From an uncultured Dorea sp. (GTDB lineage: Bacteria; Bacillota; Clostridia; Lachnospirales; Lachnospiraceae), in assembly GCA_910587575.1 (NCBI GenBank), contig CAJULU010000009.1, forward strand, positions 9,366 to 73,365: a stretch of DNA of 64,000 nucleotides, read 5' to 3'. A program made the position numbers and the translations under genes. This document shows positions 1-8,657 of this stretch, one piece after another; position 1 is the stretch's first letter; the number at the start of each line of letters is the position of its first letter. The notes beneath the pieces were generated by a model. The model saw nothing but the letters and a program-made list of their open reading frames with translations. It was not told the origin of the DNA and made no database searches.

Positions 1-332
1 TCGTACGCCGTCTGAAACTTTATTCCTTCCACATCTTTCAAGCTGATGGAAATAACCGGATATCTCCCCATAAACTGCTCGCAGATCTCCGTTTCTTTCA
101 AAATTTCAAGCCCTTCGAATAATGCCGGATCTGCTCCAACCTCAAAGAAGCTCTTCAGCATATTCATATTGAGGCTCTTTCCGAACCGTCTGGGTCTGGT
201 AAACAGATTCACACTTCCTCTTGCGTTCACAAGATCACGGATCAATCCCGTCTTATCCACATAGTAGAAGTTATCTCTTTTAAAATCCTTAAAATACTCG
301 ATTCCTATCGGCAGTTTCTTCTTTCTTACCAT
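1..332 (-). CDS. AAA-ATPase-like/DUF1703 family protein, N-terminal part
   Basis: This gene runs off the left edge, so only about the first 110 residues are present. The N-terminus has the family's YVDKT motif (residues 24-28) and the P-loop-like segment TRPRRFGKS (about 45-53), as in the AAA-ATPase-like domain that normally precedes a C-terminal PD-(D/E)XK nuclease-like domain (DUF1703). The ATG at 330-332 has a GGGGGAG ribosome binding site about 7 bases upstream. These proteins are common in Bacteroidetes and Clostridia, often in multiple copies, and their function is not established. A second, internally deleted copy lies at 61614-62138. Family assignment is confident; the role is unknown. 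Confidence 0.85.
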   Translation of the reverse strand, partial: MVRKKKLPIGIEYFKDFKRDNFYYVDKTGLIRDLVNARGSVNLFTRPRRFGKSLNMNMLKSFFEVGADPALFEGLEILKETEICEQFMGRYPVISISLKDVEGIKFQTAY

Positions 333-425
333 GATATCAACTCCCCCTGTCTGCTGAACGCTATACTTTATCATTTACTATATCAAAAAACAGAAATACA
401 GACAATAGCAGAATGTCCATGAATC

Positions 426-2771
426 CTATTCCCGGCTTATGGTATCCACCACCGTCATACTCTTAATCTGCCTCGACGGCCCCATGACTGCCAGCCCCAC
501 CGAACCAAGCATAATCATCACAATGACCATAAGTTCCCATCCCGGAACGCTCCAGGGCTCTCCCCATCTGGAAGTCACAAGAGCCTTAAACAGCGCTCTG
601 TTAAGCGGCAGCCCCACTGCACATCCACAGATGACTCCAAAAGCAACATAGGTTACCGCCTCTCCCCACACCATTCGGATCAGCTGCCGTACACTCATTC
701 CTATGGCACGCATCGCACCATATTCCTTCATCCGTGCCGATACGCTCATGGCAATGCTGTTGATGACGTTAAAGAATCCAATCATGGCAATGACTGCCAG
801 AAATCCATATAAAAATACCGACATAGAATAACTCGCTCCCTTTGTCTCCCGGTTTCGGATCCTCTTATCCGAAAATGCAGCGCCGGATCCGCATGCCTGT
901 TCCATCGCCTTCCGGATTTCCTCCACCTGCGGATCTGTCACCCCAGGGTCAAGCTGCACGTCAAGCACCGCATACCCCGTTTCCCCTGTCAGTTCCCGGA
1001 ACATTTCTTCGGAACAGATCACCATACCGTCCGTATGGTAATCAAACGGCACGCCTTCCAGGATTCCGGCAACCGGGACATCCTGCTCCTTTCCTCCTGC
1101 CCACATTCTGACGCTGCTTCCGGCTGCCAATGAATTCTCTTCCCGGAAGACAGAAAGCACCCCCTTTCCTTCCGCTGCCTTCTGAAGGCTGCCCTCAATC
1201 AGAGAGTCCTCTGCCCACTGAAACTGCTGCTCATCATAGGAAACTGCAGTCATGGTCCTTCCGTCTTCCGGCAGCAGAAGTTCTGCATAACTCCGTCCAA
1301 ACACCCTCTTCACGCCAGGATATTCTCTCACGCTTTCCGCAAGTTCTGAGGGGATCTGATTCGTATAATCTTCCTTATAAATAGAAATGTCCGGCGCAGA
1401 CGGGCGCAGGGGCGTAATCGCATGGTGCATAAAATCAATCGCCGTGCTAAACGCAAGGAATAAGATCATACTGAATGCAAAAGAGCCTGTTACCAGGAAA
1501 AAATTCTTTTTGCTCCCGGCCGCATGGTGGATTCCCAGCGCTGTATCAATCTTAAAAATCCGTGTACCGGCAGTTCTCCCCACCGTCTGCACGGTTCCTG
1601 CATTTCCCGAAACCGCCGTCAGAGGCGATACTCTTGCCGCCCGTTTTGCCGGTGACCTTGCTGCCAGCATAACCGTAATAAGGCCGACAGTCACGCCTGC
1701 TGCCACTCCCGGCCAGCTCACTCCCCATACCGGCAGCCCTTCAAAAAGCCCCGGGCTCAGATACCGCAGCATCCCGCACAGACCCCATACCACAACAATC
1801 CCTGCAGCCACCCCCGCCGGAATCGCCGTCTTACACCATCCAAGGGCCTCCCTGCGCACAAAGCGGATCACCTGTTTTCTGACTGCGCCCAGGCATCGCA
1901 GCATTCCGAAAAACTCCGTTCTCTGCGCAATATTACTGTTCATGCTTGCCGTAATCATGAATATCCCCGCAATTACCACCAGTCCGGCCAGGACTGCTGC
2001 CACGAGGTAAAACTTCATCAGATAAGAATCCCTGCTCTGGAACATCAGCATAAGAACCTTTGCATTCTGCCGTACCTGTTCCGGCGAAAACCCAAACTGC
2101 CCGCTGATCTCACGGATTGCCTTCTGGATGTTGCAAAACCGTTCAAACCGGACATAGTAGAGCACTTCCCGGGCCGCCCCGGTTTCCTCCGAACGCAGTT
2201 CGGTAAATCCCTGGGTATTCAGAAACATCCCAAAGGCATCCCGCTCTGCTTCCATCGCCGTATCCTTTGTGATCCCGGTAATCCGGTACTGCTTTGCCTC
2301 TCCCTGGGGAATGGTCAGTTCAATCGTGTCACCCACCTGTACCCCCAGGCGGACTTTTGCACTTTGGTTCAGAACCGTTTCCTTCTCCGTCTCCGGGAAT
2401 GCTCCCTCTATTATTTCCACATCCGGCATCATCTCCAGAAATTCCCTGTCAAATCCGCAGATTGCTGTTTCCGTCCCTTCAATCTGATACCCGTCCTTCA
2501 GATAGTAATTCAGCACCCCGTACCGTGCGATTGTCTCAATCTCCGGGCGGGCCGCAAGCAATGCTCCCTGCTCTTCCCCCGTGACAAATGCCGCATGCCA
2601 GTTCCCGTCTGTTTTGACTGCCTGAACCATCTGCGAACGCATTTCCATATCTGCCATGCCAAAGATCACCGTGACCAGAAATACTGCCAGTACGATGCAC
2701 AGCCTGGTCATCCGGTTCTGCTTTCTGTGCTGCTTTGCCGATATTTTAACCAAATCAAGATAATGCTTCAT
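426..2771 (-). CDS. BceB/MacB-type ABC transporter permease
   Basis: This is a 781-residue permease of the FtsX/MacB class. It has one membrane helix near residues 20-37, a large extracytoplasmic domain, a first FtsX-like block of three or four helices around 250-420, a second extracytoplasmic domain, and a C-terminal FtsX-like block over roughly the last 130 residues. The start at 2771 (MKHYLDL) overlaps the ATPase stop as ATGA, indicating translational coupling; upstream in-frame codons would run into the ATPase gene. With the ATPase, kinase and regulator upstream it forms a BceRS-BceAB-like set that typically senses and removes cell-wall-active peptides. The substrate cannot be read from sequence. 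Confidence 0.9.
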   Translation of the reverse strand: MKHYLDLVKISAKQHRKQNRMTRLCIVLAVFLVTVIFGMADMEMRSQMVQAVKTDGNWHAAFVTGEEQGALLAARPEIETIARYGVLNYYLKDGYQIEGTETAICGFDREFLEMMPDVEIIEGAFPETEKETVLNQSAKVRLGVQVGDTIELTIPQGEAKQYRITGITKDTAMEAERDAFGMFLNTQGFTELRSEETGAAREVLYYVRFERFCNIQKAIREISGQFGFSPEQVRQNAKVLMLMFQSRDSYLMKFYLVAAVLAGLVVIAGIFMITASMNSNIAQRTEFFGMLRCLGAVRKQVIRFVRREALGWCKTAIPAGVAAGIVVVWGLCGMLRYLSPGLFEGLPVWGVSWPGVAAGVTVGLITVMLAARSPAKRAARVSPLTAVSGNAGTVQTVGRTAGTRIFKIDTALGIHHAAGSKKNFFLVTGSFAFSMILFLAFSTAIDFMHHAITPLRPSAPDISIYKEDYTNQIPSELAESVREYPGVKRVFGRSYAELLLPEDGRTMTAVSYDEQQFQWAEDSLIEGSLQKAAEGKGVLSVFREENSLAAGSSVRMWAGGKEQDVPVAGILEGVPFDYHTDGMVICSEEMFRELTGETGYAVLDVQLDPGVTDPQVEEIRKAMEQACGSGAAFSDKRIRNRETKGASYSMSVFLYGFLAVIAMIGFFNVINSIAMSVSARMKEYGAMRAIGMSVRQLIRMVWGEAVTYVAFGVICGCAVGLPLNRALFKALVTSRWGEPWSVPGWELMVIVMIMLGSVGLAVMGPSRQIKSMTVVDTISRE

Positions 2772-3457
2772 TCCATTGCACCCCCAAGCTCCCGAAGTCT
2801 GCCGTCCGCAACCTGGAACACACGGTCTGCCGCTGCCGTCAGGTTCATATTGTGGGTAATCATCAGCACCGTCTGCTGATAATGCCGGGACGCCCTGCAC
2901 AGCAGGTCCATCACATCCTGGCTGTTCTGTGAGTCCAGGTTCCCGGTCGGCTCATCGGCAAGAACCAGCGCCGGATGGGTAATCAGCGCACGTCCGATTG
3001 CCACCCTCTGCTGCTGTCCCCCGGAAAGCTGCCCTGGCAGATGCCTGCGCCGGTTCGTAAGCCCCAGCACATCCAGAATCTCATCCACCCGTCCCTGGTC
3101 CGGTTTCCTGTCATCCAGCAGGAGCGGAAAGACAATGTTCTGCTCCACATCAAGCTCCGGAATCAGATGAAAGGACTGGAAGATAAACCCGATATTCTGC
3201 CTGCGGAAGATTGTCCGCTCATTCTCTCCCATTGCAAAGAGATCCCTCCCATTTAAGAACACTTTCCCCGCATTTGCTTCATCCAGCCCGCCGATACAGT
3301 GCAGAAGCGTGCTCTTTCCGGAACCGGAAGCCCCTACAACAGCGCCGAACTCCCCTCTCTGCATAGAGAACGAAACCTGCTTTAACGCCTCCACACGGGC
3401 CTCTCCCGTTCCATAAGTTTTACTCAGATTTTCTACTTTTAATATTTCCAATACCAT
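2768..3457 (-). CDS. ABC transporter ATP-binding protein (MacB/BceA type)
   Basis: This ATPase of about 229 residues energises the permease at 426-2771. It has a complete nucleotide-binding fold: Walker A GASGSGKST, signature LSGGQQQRV, and Walker B LVLADEPTGNLD, the last typical of LolD/MacB/BceA-class ATPases. The ATG at 3457 is preferred because AAAGGCGGGG lies just upstream; an in-frame start 27 bases earlier has no such site. It follows the kinase stop by 66 bases and overlaps the permease start by 4 bases. The peptide-export role is inferred from operon structure. Confidence 0.93.
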   Translation of the reverse strand: MVLEILKVENLSKTYGTGEARVEALKQVSFSMQRGEFGAVVGASGSGKSTLLHCIGGLDEANAGKVFLNGRDLFAMGENERTIFRRQNIGFIFQSFHLIPELDVEQNIVFPLLLDDRKPDQGRVDEILDVLGLTNRRRHLPGQLSGGQQQRVAIGRALITHPALVLADEPTGNLDSQNSQDVMDLLCRASRHYQQTVLMITHNMNLTAAADRVFQVADGRLRELGGAME

Positions 3458-3523
3458 ACCCCGCCTTTCTTTGAAGATACACAAATCATAGCATCTCTTC
3501 CTTACATTCCGGTGAATGGCAGC

Positions 3524-4753
3524 TTACAGATCCGTAAGAAAAGTCATGCGAAACCGGCTCCCCTTCCCGGCTTCACTTTCCACAGACAGAGTTCCTCCCT
3601 GCCCTTCCACAATGGATTTCGCCAGCGAAAGTCCCAGTCCTGCCCCCTGCCTGTCGCCGGACTGCCTGCTGCGGTAAAACTTCTTAAAAATATGATGTAT
3701 ATCCTCCATCGCAATCCCACACCCGTTATCTTCTACCGTCAGGCGTAAAACTGCCGGCGTTCTCTCCCAGGAGACCCTGATTACGCCCCCGGCCCTGGTA
3801 TGATCCAGTGCATTCTTCACAAGATTTCCCACCGCCTCTTTGGTCCATTCCGGGTCGCAGGGCAGCATTTCCTCACTCCGTCCTTCTATCAGAATCTTCT
3901 TGTCCTCACTTACTGCTCTCTCTTTAAGGTCAGCCACTCCCAGTTCCACCACCTCCCATATGGGACAGTTATGTTTTTCAAAAATAATATTTCCGGTATC
4001 CAGCCGTGCCATTTTCAGCAGGGATAAAATCAACTGCTCCATCCGCTCCAGAGACTGCACGGATTTGTTGGAAAAATTCCTCACCGCTTCCTCATTTCCC
4101 GGTTCTTCCATAATAATCTCCATATACATACTCAGCGCCGCAAGAGGCGTCTTCAGCTGATGGGAGATATTGGAGATCATATCTCTTAGAAATGTCTTTG
4201 CTTTATGCTCCATCTCACTTTTTGCCTGCAGAGACTGTGCCAGCTGCTCGATACTTCCGAACAACTGATATATGGTTCCTGTCTCTCCTGCAGGCAGGTG
4301 TTTCCCGAACCGGTTTTCTGCGTATTGCGCAATCACCCGTTCCGCCTCTTCATAGACCCTTTCCCTGCGCCTGAGAAAAATGGCTGCACCCAAAAGCAGG
4401 AGCAGCGCAAATCCCATCCCCGCAGACACCAGGACCAGAGTCAGAGGAACAGACGTCTGTTTTGCAAGAAGCAGCAGATAACTCTGTGACTGTTCCGTAT
4501 GTCCGATTGCAGCAAGCAGTTTTCTCCCTTCCTCTGTCACTTCGGTATGATTCCAGGCAGAGGCTACCACTGTCGGCGGCACGTCTGCTTCCAACAGACA
4601 GGATGAGGCTGCAAGTTCCCGTTCCACCAGGATTTTGCGCATATCCTGTGCCTGTAAAATACCGCAGATACCCAATACACAGATCTGTAATACACAGACC
4701 ATGATCAGATACAGATAAAACCGGCGTGTCTGTCTTTCATATAAAAACCGCAA
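3524..4753 (-). CDS. Sensor histidine kinase (OmpR-partner type)
   Basis: This membrane kinase of about 409 residues has a helix near the N-terminus (about 12-30), a short extracytoplasmic loop of some 70 residues, a second helix (about 105-128), a HAMP-like linker, and a HisKA domain with the phosphorylated histidine in NISHQLKTPL. The catalytic domain shows N-box NLVKNALDH and G-box GAGLGLSLAKS. The start is taken as TTG at 4753, eight bases after AAGGAG within the regulator's last codons; a GTG at 4771 is possible but lacks a spaced site. Unlike the very short sensors of classical BceS, the loop here is sizeable. It is coupled to the upstream regulator. Confidence 0.9.
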   Translation of the reverse strand: MRFLYERQTRRFYLYLIMVCVLQICVLGICGILQAQDMRKILVERELAASSCLLEADVPPTVVASAWNHTEVTEEGRKLLAAIGHTEQSQSYLLLLAKQTSVPLTLVLVSAGMGFALLLLLGAAIFLRRRERVYEEAERVIAQYAENRFGKHLPAGETGTIYQLFGSIEQLAQSLQAKSEMEHKAKTFLRDMISNISHQLKTPLAALSMYMEIIMEEPGNEEAVRNFSNKSVQSLERMEQLILSLLKMARLDTGNIIFEKHNCPIWEVVELGVADLKERAVSEDKKILIEGRSEEMLPCDPEWTKEAVGNLVKNALDHTRAGGVIRVSWERTPAVLRLTVEDNGCGIAMEDIHHIFKKFYRSRQSGDRQGAGLGLSLAKSIVEGQGGTLSVESEAGKGSRFRMTFLTDL

Positions 4754-4758
4754 AACTT

Positions 4759-5445
4759 TCACTCCTTCCACTGATACCCCAGTCCCCGGACCGTAATCAG
4801 ATGCTCCGGCTTCGATGGATTCTTCTCAATTTTCTCACGGAGGCGGCGTACATATACAGACAGGGTATTGTCATCCACAAAATTCCCTGCGCCATCCCAG
4901 AGCCTGTCCAGAATCACACTGCGGGTAAGAACCTTTCCGCTGTTTCTCAGCAGCAGGCAGAGAAGCCGGTACTCCGCCCCGGTAAATTCTGCCGGTTCTC
5001 TGCCCAGGTATACTCTGCTTTCTGCGAGGTTAATTGTAAGATTACCAGATACCAGGACATTCTCCCCGGTATTCCTTTGATGACTGCGGCGTAACAGCGC
5101 CCGGATACGGGAACACAGTTCTCCCAGTTTGAACGGTTTTGTAATATAATCGTCCCCTCCGCAGTCCAGCCCCCGGATGACGCTGATCTCCTCATCCGAT
5201 GCCGTCAGGAAAATCAGCGGAATCCGGCTTCCGGCTGCCCGCAGTTTCTCACACAATGCAAATCCGTTTCCATCCGGCAGTGTCACATCAAAAAGAAAGA
5301 GGTCAAAATCAGACTGCTGTGCAGTCAGAGTTTCAGCCTCTTTTACGGTCCTTGCAACCTCTATGTCAAATCCGTTTTTCTTTAAAGCATAGGTCAGTCC
5401 GTCAATCAGACTGCCGTCATCTTCCAGAAGCAGTATTTTCTGCAA
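4759..5445 (-). CDS. OmpR-family response regulator
   Basis: This regulator of about 228 residues has an N-terminal receiver domain (KILLLEDD acidic pocket, phospho-acceptor Asp in LFLFDVTLPDG, conserved Lys in ITKPF) and a C-terminal winged helix with the YRLLCLLL and VYVRRLREKI segments of OmpR/PhoB proteins. A TTG start at 5445 (reading MQKILLLEDD) is favoured by GGAGGT seven bases upstream; a farther TTG at 5463 has no site. It heads the operon of kinase, ATPase and permease and probably binds the inverted repeat at 5508-5523 next to its own promoter. Confidence 0.92.
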   Translation of the reverse strand: MQKILLLEDDGSLIDGLTYALKKNGFDIEVARTVKEAETLTAQQSDFDLFLFDVTLPDGNGFALCEKLRAAGSRIPLIFLTASDEEISVIRGLDCGGDDYITKPFKLGELCSRIRALLRRSHQRNTGENVLVSGNLTINLAESRVYLGREPAEFTGAEYRLLCLLLRNSGKVLTRSVILDRLWDGAGNFVDDNTLSVYVRRLREKIEKNPSKPEHLITVRGLGYQWKE

Positions 5446-5479
5446 ATGAAACACCTCCCTCAATCATTTCTTACTCTCT

Positions 5480-5523
5480 ATTATACACGATTTGCGGAAT
5501 ATTTCTGCTTACAAAAATGTAAG
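5480..5523 (-). promoter_or_regulatory. Promoter and BceR-like operator of the first peptide-sensing operon
   Basis: Reading toward the regulator, a TATAAT -10 lies at 5480-5485 with a poor -35 (GCAGAA, 5503-5508). Directly upstream, at 5508-5523, is the perfect inverted repeat CTTACA-TTTT-TGTAAG, which fits the TNACA-N4-TGTAA pattern known for BceR-type regulators. A weak -35 with an adjacent operator suggests activation by the encoded regulator. Confidence 0.65.
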
Positions 5524-5546
5524 ATTAAAGATTTTATAAATAACAC

Positions 5547-5575
5547 TTGATACCACACATTTTCAGACGTATAAT
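5547..5575 (+). promoter_or_regulatory. Sigma-A promoter for the small protein at 5704
   Basis: TTGATA (5547-5552) and TATAAT (5570-5575) are separated by exactly 17 bases. The start point would be near 5582, giving a leader of about 120 bases to the ATG at 5704. It diverges from the operator at 5508-5523, so that site could affect both directions. Confidence 0.7.
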
Positions 5576-5703
5576 ATATCAAAATCAAAAAAACTAAGGG
5601 GGTTTTTATGGGCAAAATTCAAGTATCCGACACACCAGATAAATTTTTGTACCCCGGAAGCATTAAAATGCCTGGAATTTGTATGCAGCAAGGAGGTAAG
5701 CAG

Positions 5704-6159
5704 ATGACAGGAAGAGAGCCGCAGAAAGAGAACGACCTGTTTTTTACATGCAGTCTGATTGATTATATCGCACGGAAAACGAAGAACAGACGATGTGACG
5801 TGATTGATGCTCTTGGCAGAATGACAATTTCGAAAATATACGATCTGGCTGACATCTATCACAGTGACAATATAGATGCTGTCAGTGACGGTTTTATCGA
5901 AGAATCCCAACTGAAAAACGGCAGCTTTGATAATATCTCAGCCGCCATGTACGCAGTCCCAAGTCATTGGGATATCGGAAAAGTATACAAACGCCTCATC
6001 CTTGGAATCGCAAAAGAGAAAAAGATTTCCGTCATTGATGCTCTGTTCGAGGCCTATCATTCGTTCGTCAGCGATAAGATCGATGACTACAACAGCAGCT
6101 TCTATTATGAGGCGCCCCAGAATATCCTATGCACATTCCTGAATGGAAAATTAGAATAA
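5704..6159 (+). CDS. Conserved small protein of unknown function
   Basis: This 151-residue soluble protein has no signal peptide or membrane segment. It resembles a type of uncharacterised small protein frequent in Lachnospiraceae (CSLIDYIARKT near the start, HWDIGKVYKRL in the middle), but I cannot name a domain. Two internal segments share a D/SVIDAL motif, hinting at two related helical halves. The ATG at 5704 has an ideal AAGGAGG eight bases upstream. An in-frame ATG at 5608, also preceded by AAGGGGG, would add 32 residues that look unlike a folded extension. Its stop overlaps the end of the convergent gene at 6151-6519. Confidence 0.7.
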   Translation: MTGREPQKENDLFFTCSLIDYIARKTKNRRCDVIDALGRMTISKIYDLADIYHSDNIDAVSDGFIEESQLKNGSFDNISAAMYAVPSHWDIGKVYKRLILGIAKEKKISVIDALFEAYHSFVSDKIDDYNSSFYYEAPQNILCTFLNGKLE

Positions 6160-6519
6160 CGATTCCTCCCGGCTGAACAGATCAAAATTCCGACGCAGCG
6201 CCGATGGTTCCCTCCCATCTGCCTGCTCTTTTTCTGTCAGCATTTCCTTTGCCGTCTCCTGCCTGCCCGTCTGAAGTTCCTTCGTAATCTCTTCAAGCCT
6301 TTTCTCCAGCAGTTCAATACTTTCTTCCGACGTTGCGGCATCGCCGGAAGCCCCTTTCATCAGCAGCAGAGAATTCTGGATGGACTGCTTTTCTGCTTCC
6401 AGGGACTTCTGCTGCTTTTCCGCTGTTTTCATCCCGCCTGCGTTCAGATGAATCCCGTTCCGGCCATTCTTCATCATTGTCAATGGATTTACATAGCCCG
6501 GTTTTACATTGTTTACCAT
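6151..6519 (-). CDS. Hypothetical coiled-coil protein
   Basis: This 122-residue protein starts at an ATG preceded by GGAGGTGGAAGG, an excellent ribosome binding site. Residues about 30-110 are rich in Glu, Lys, Gln and Leu with heptad-like spacing, so a long coiled coil is likely; the first 30 residues are Asn/Gly-rich. There is no signal peptide or membrane helix. It lies 78 bases after the GHKL kinase gene on the same strand and is probably the last gene of that operon. I do not recognise a named family; a FlxA-like protein is possible. Confidence 0.6.
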   Translation of the reverse strand: MVNNVKPGYVNPLTMMKNGRNGIHLNAGGMKTAEKQQKSLEAEKQSIQNSLLLMKGASGDAATSEESIELLEKRLEEITKELQTGRQETAKEMLTEKEQADGREPSALRRNFDLFSREESLF

Positions 6520-6597
6520 AACCTTCCACCTCCATGTTCATGTTCATTACATATATCGGCCGGTGTTCTGCCTTCACAAGAAGGTTTTCGTAAACGG

Positions 6598-7962
6598 TCA
6601 CTCTCCCTTCGTAAACGGTTTCATACACAGCAGAATGGACAGACGGAAATGCCCTTCTCCTGATTCAGTCTCCATGGTTCCCTCATATCTTTCTACTGCA
6701 AGCTTTATATTGCGAAGCCCGGTTCCCGCTTCCCACTCACTTTCCCCTGCCAGAAACGTATTTTCCATCTCGAGAATCAGAAAATGATACCTGGGCCGGA
6801 CTATGACTGAGATCTCCGGCTTCTCTGACGTTTCACGCATACAGGCCTGTATCGCATTATCCAGTGCATTTGCCAGGATAATGCACAGATCCATATCCTC
6901 AACCGGGCAGTCCGACGGCAGATGTATGTCATATCTGACTGCGATACCATTCGCTCTGGCATAGCTTATTTTTTCATTTAGCAGGATATCTACAACCGGG
7001 CTGCCTGACTCAATCCCTGTCAGAAGACGGGCAGAGTCTCCCTTAAGTCTGTCAAAATATCTTAAAGCCTCCTCGTATTTCTTTTTACGGAACAGACCGT
7101 CCAGAACTAAAAAATGGTTATGAATATCATGCTGGAACATACGGTACTGCTCATTCCGCTTTCCGGCCTCTGTTAAATAGATCTGCTGGCTTCTTATCTG
7201 AGCTTCTAATGACATCTGTTCCCCTTCCCGAAGCAACATTTCCTCAATTTTGCTGACCAGTCCCAGAATGACAAAGAATACAATACAGGTTCCCAGAAGC
7301 CATACCAATGCCCAAAGACCGGATTGTCCACCCAGAGACTGATTTCCCGCAGTGTCTGGATTCATCCACATATCCAGCCCCAGTGCGCTGCGGATTACCC
7401 ACACAATAAATACACACGGGAAAAACAGTGCATACAGGTAAGAGGAAATCTTCTGCCGGCCCGTTTCGGGTTGCCCCTGGATATACCTTTTAGAAACAGC
7501 AAAAAGAGTACCTGCCAATCCAACGACCAGCGCTGCAGGTATCAGTATCTGCACAAGGATTCCTATGCGTCTTTCCATTTCCCGCCCTGCAAGCCAGCGC
7601 ATCAGCACCGTCTGGAACCCCTCCATAAAGGTAAAGAGTGTCAGAATTATCATGGCAGGCGCAATGGTATCTGACCATTTCATTTTCAGAATAATTACAG
7701 AGAAGCACAGGATAATCCCTGTATGCAGGAACAACCGGATGACGCCGGGGCTTTGGGCATACATAACTCCAAGTGTAAGCAGGTCACTTAACAGTACATA
7801 CAGCATACGCCTGCCCCGCAGGCTCCCTTCACAGTCCGCCTTCTGAATCCGGCTGCCTGCAAAATTCTGTATAAAATGGAACTCCGCCAGAAACAGACAG
7901 CTATTAAGACACAGCCACCAGATATAGAATCCAGGCGAAAGAGTCTGTTCCTGTCCCATCAT
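6598..7962 (-). CDS. GHKL-domain sensor histidine kinase (AgrC-like)
   Basis: This 454-residue kinase has five to six hydrophobic segments in its first half, then a dimerisation helix with FQHDIHNHF (His phospho-acceptor) and a GHKL ATPase domain with N-box ILANALDNAIQAC and G-box GTGLRNIKLAVERY. This layout is typical of AgrC and of peptide-sensing kinases paired with LytTR regulators. The start ATGATG follows GAGGTGAT and overlaps the regulator stop. No agrB or agrD gene is nearby, so the signal is unknown. Confidence 0.9.
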   Translation of the reverse strand: MMGQEQTLSPGFYIWWLCLNSCLFLAEFHFIQNFAGSRIQKADCEGSLRGRRMLYVLLSDLLTLGVMYAQSPGVIRLFLHTGIILCFSVIILKMKWSDTIAPAMIILTLFTFMEGFQTVLMRWLAGREMERRIGILVQILIPAALVVGLAGTLFAVSKRYIQGQPETGRQKISSYLYALFFPCVFIVWVIRSALGLDMWMNPDTAGNQSLGGQSGLWALVWLLGTCIVFFVILGLVSKIEEMLLREGEQMSLEAQIRSQQIYLTEAGKRNEQYRMFQHDIHNHFLVLDGLFRKKKYEEALRYFDRLKGDSARLLTGIESGSPVVDILLNEKISYARANGIAVRYDIHLPSDCPVEDMDLCIILANALDNAIQACMRETSEKPEISVIVRPRYHFLILEMENTFLAGESEWEAGTGLRNIKLAVERYEGTMETESGEGHFRLSILLCMKPFTKGE

Positions 7963-8657
7963 ATCACCTCATTTTTCATGAACTTCAGTAATTTCTGCAT
8001 GAATTCCGACTGTTTCCGTCTCGATATCAGTATTTTTTCTCCATTGGTCAGAATCGCAGTTCCTTTTTCCTGTCCGGCGACAGCATTCAAATTCACGATA
8101 AAGCTTCTGTGGCAGCGGAAAAAGCGTTCATCCAGCCTGTTTTCCAGATCATCCAGCGTGCCGGAACAAGTAAAACCGCCATGTCTGGTATAGACACTGA
8201 CCTGATGGTTGAATACTTCACAATACAGGATGTCCCGTATGCGTATTACACAGGTCTCTCCGGATTTCATAAGGGTCAGCGCCTGATCGTCCATCTGTTC
8301 CGTCCGCCTGACCGCCCTGTCCAGAGCAAGGCACAGACGTTCCTCCGTCACCGGTTTCAGCAGATAATGTACCGCCTCAACCTCGAATGCTTCCACCGCA
8401 TATTCCTGGTAAGACGTGATAAAAATAATCCGGCTTCCGGGCGGAAGCTGCCTTGCCACTTCCATTCCATTGATTCCCGGCAGCTTCAGGTCTAACAGAA
8501 TCACATCAAAAGAAATCTCTTCTTTTAATAAATCCTCGCCGCATAGATAGGTCTTTATATTGGCAGATACCTGATTCTGTTCGGTATATTTCTCTACTTT
8601 CCGATGCAGTTCGTCTAACAGATGCTCTTCATCTTCGCAAATGGCTATTGCTAACAT
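7959..8657 (-). CDS. LytTR-family response regulator (AgrA-like)
   Basis: This 232-residue regulator has an N-terminal receiver domain (CEDEE pocket, phospho-acceptor in ILLDLKLPG, Lys in LLKPV) and a C-terminal LytTR DNA-binding domain (from ILYCEVFNHQ through FFRCHRSFIVNL to ISRRKQ). The ATG at 8657 overlaps the final codons of the DUF4143 ATPase gene; an ATG four codons earlier is also possible. Its stop overlaps the kinase start (ATGA). Targets of such regulators usually carry paired direct repeats upstream of -35; none was identified here. Confidence 0.9.
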   Translation of the reverse strand: MLAIAICEDEEHLLDELHRKVEKYTEQNQVSANIKTYLCGEDLLKEEISFDVILLDLKLPGINGMEVARQLPPGSRIIFITSYQEYAVEAFEVEAVHYLLKPVTEERLCLALDRAVRRTEQMDDQALTLMKSGETCVIRIRDILYCEVFNHQVSVYTRHGGFTCSGTLDDLENRLDERFFRCHRSFIVNLNAVAGQEKGTAILTNGEKILISRRKQSEFMQKLLKFMKNEVI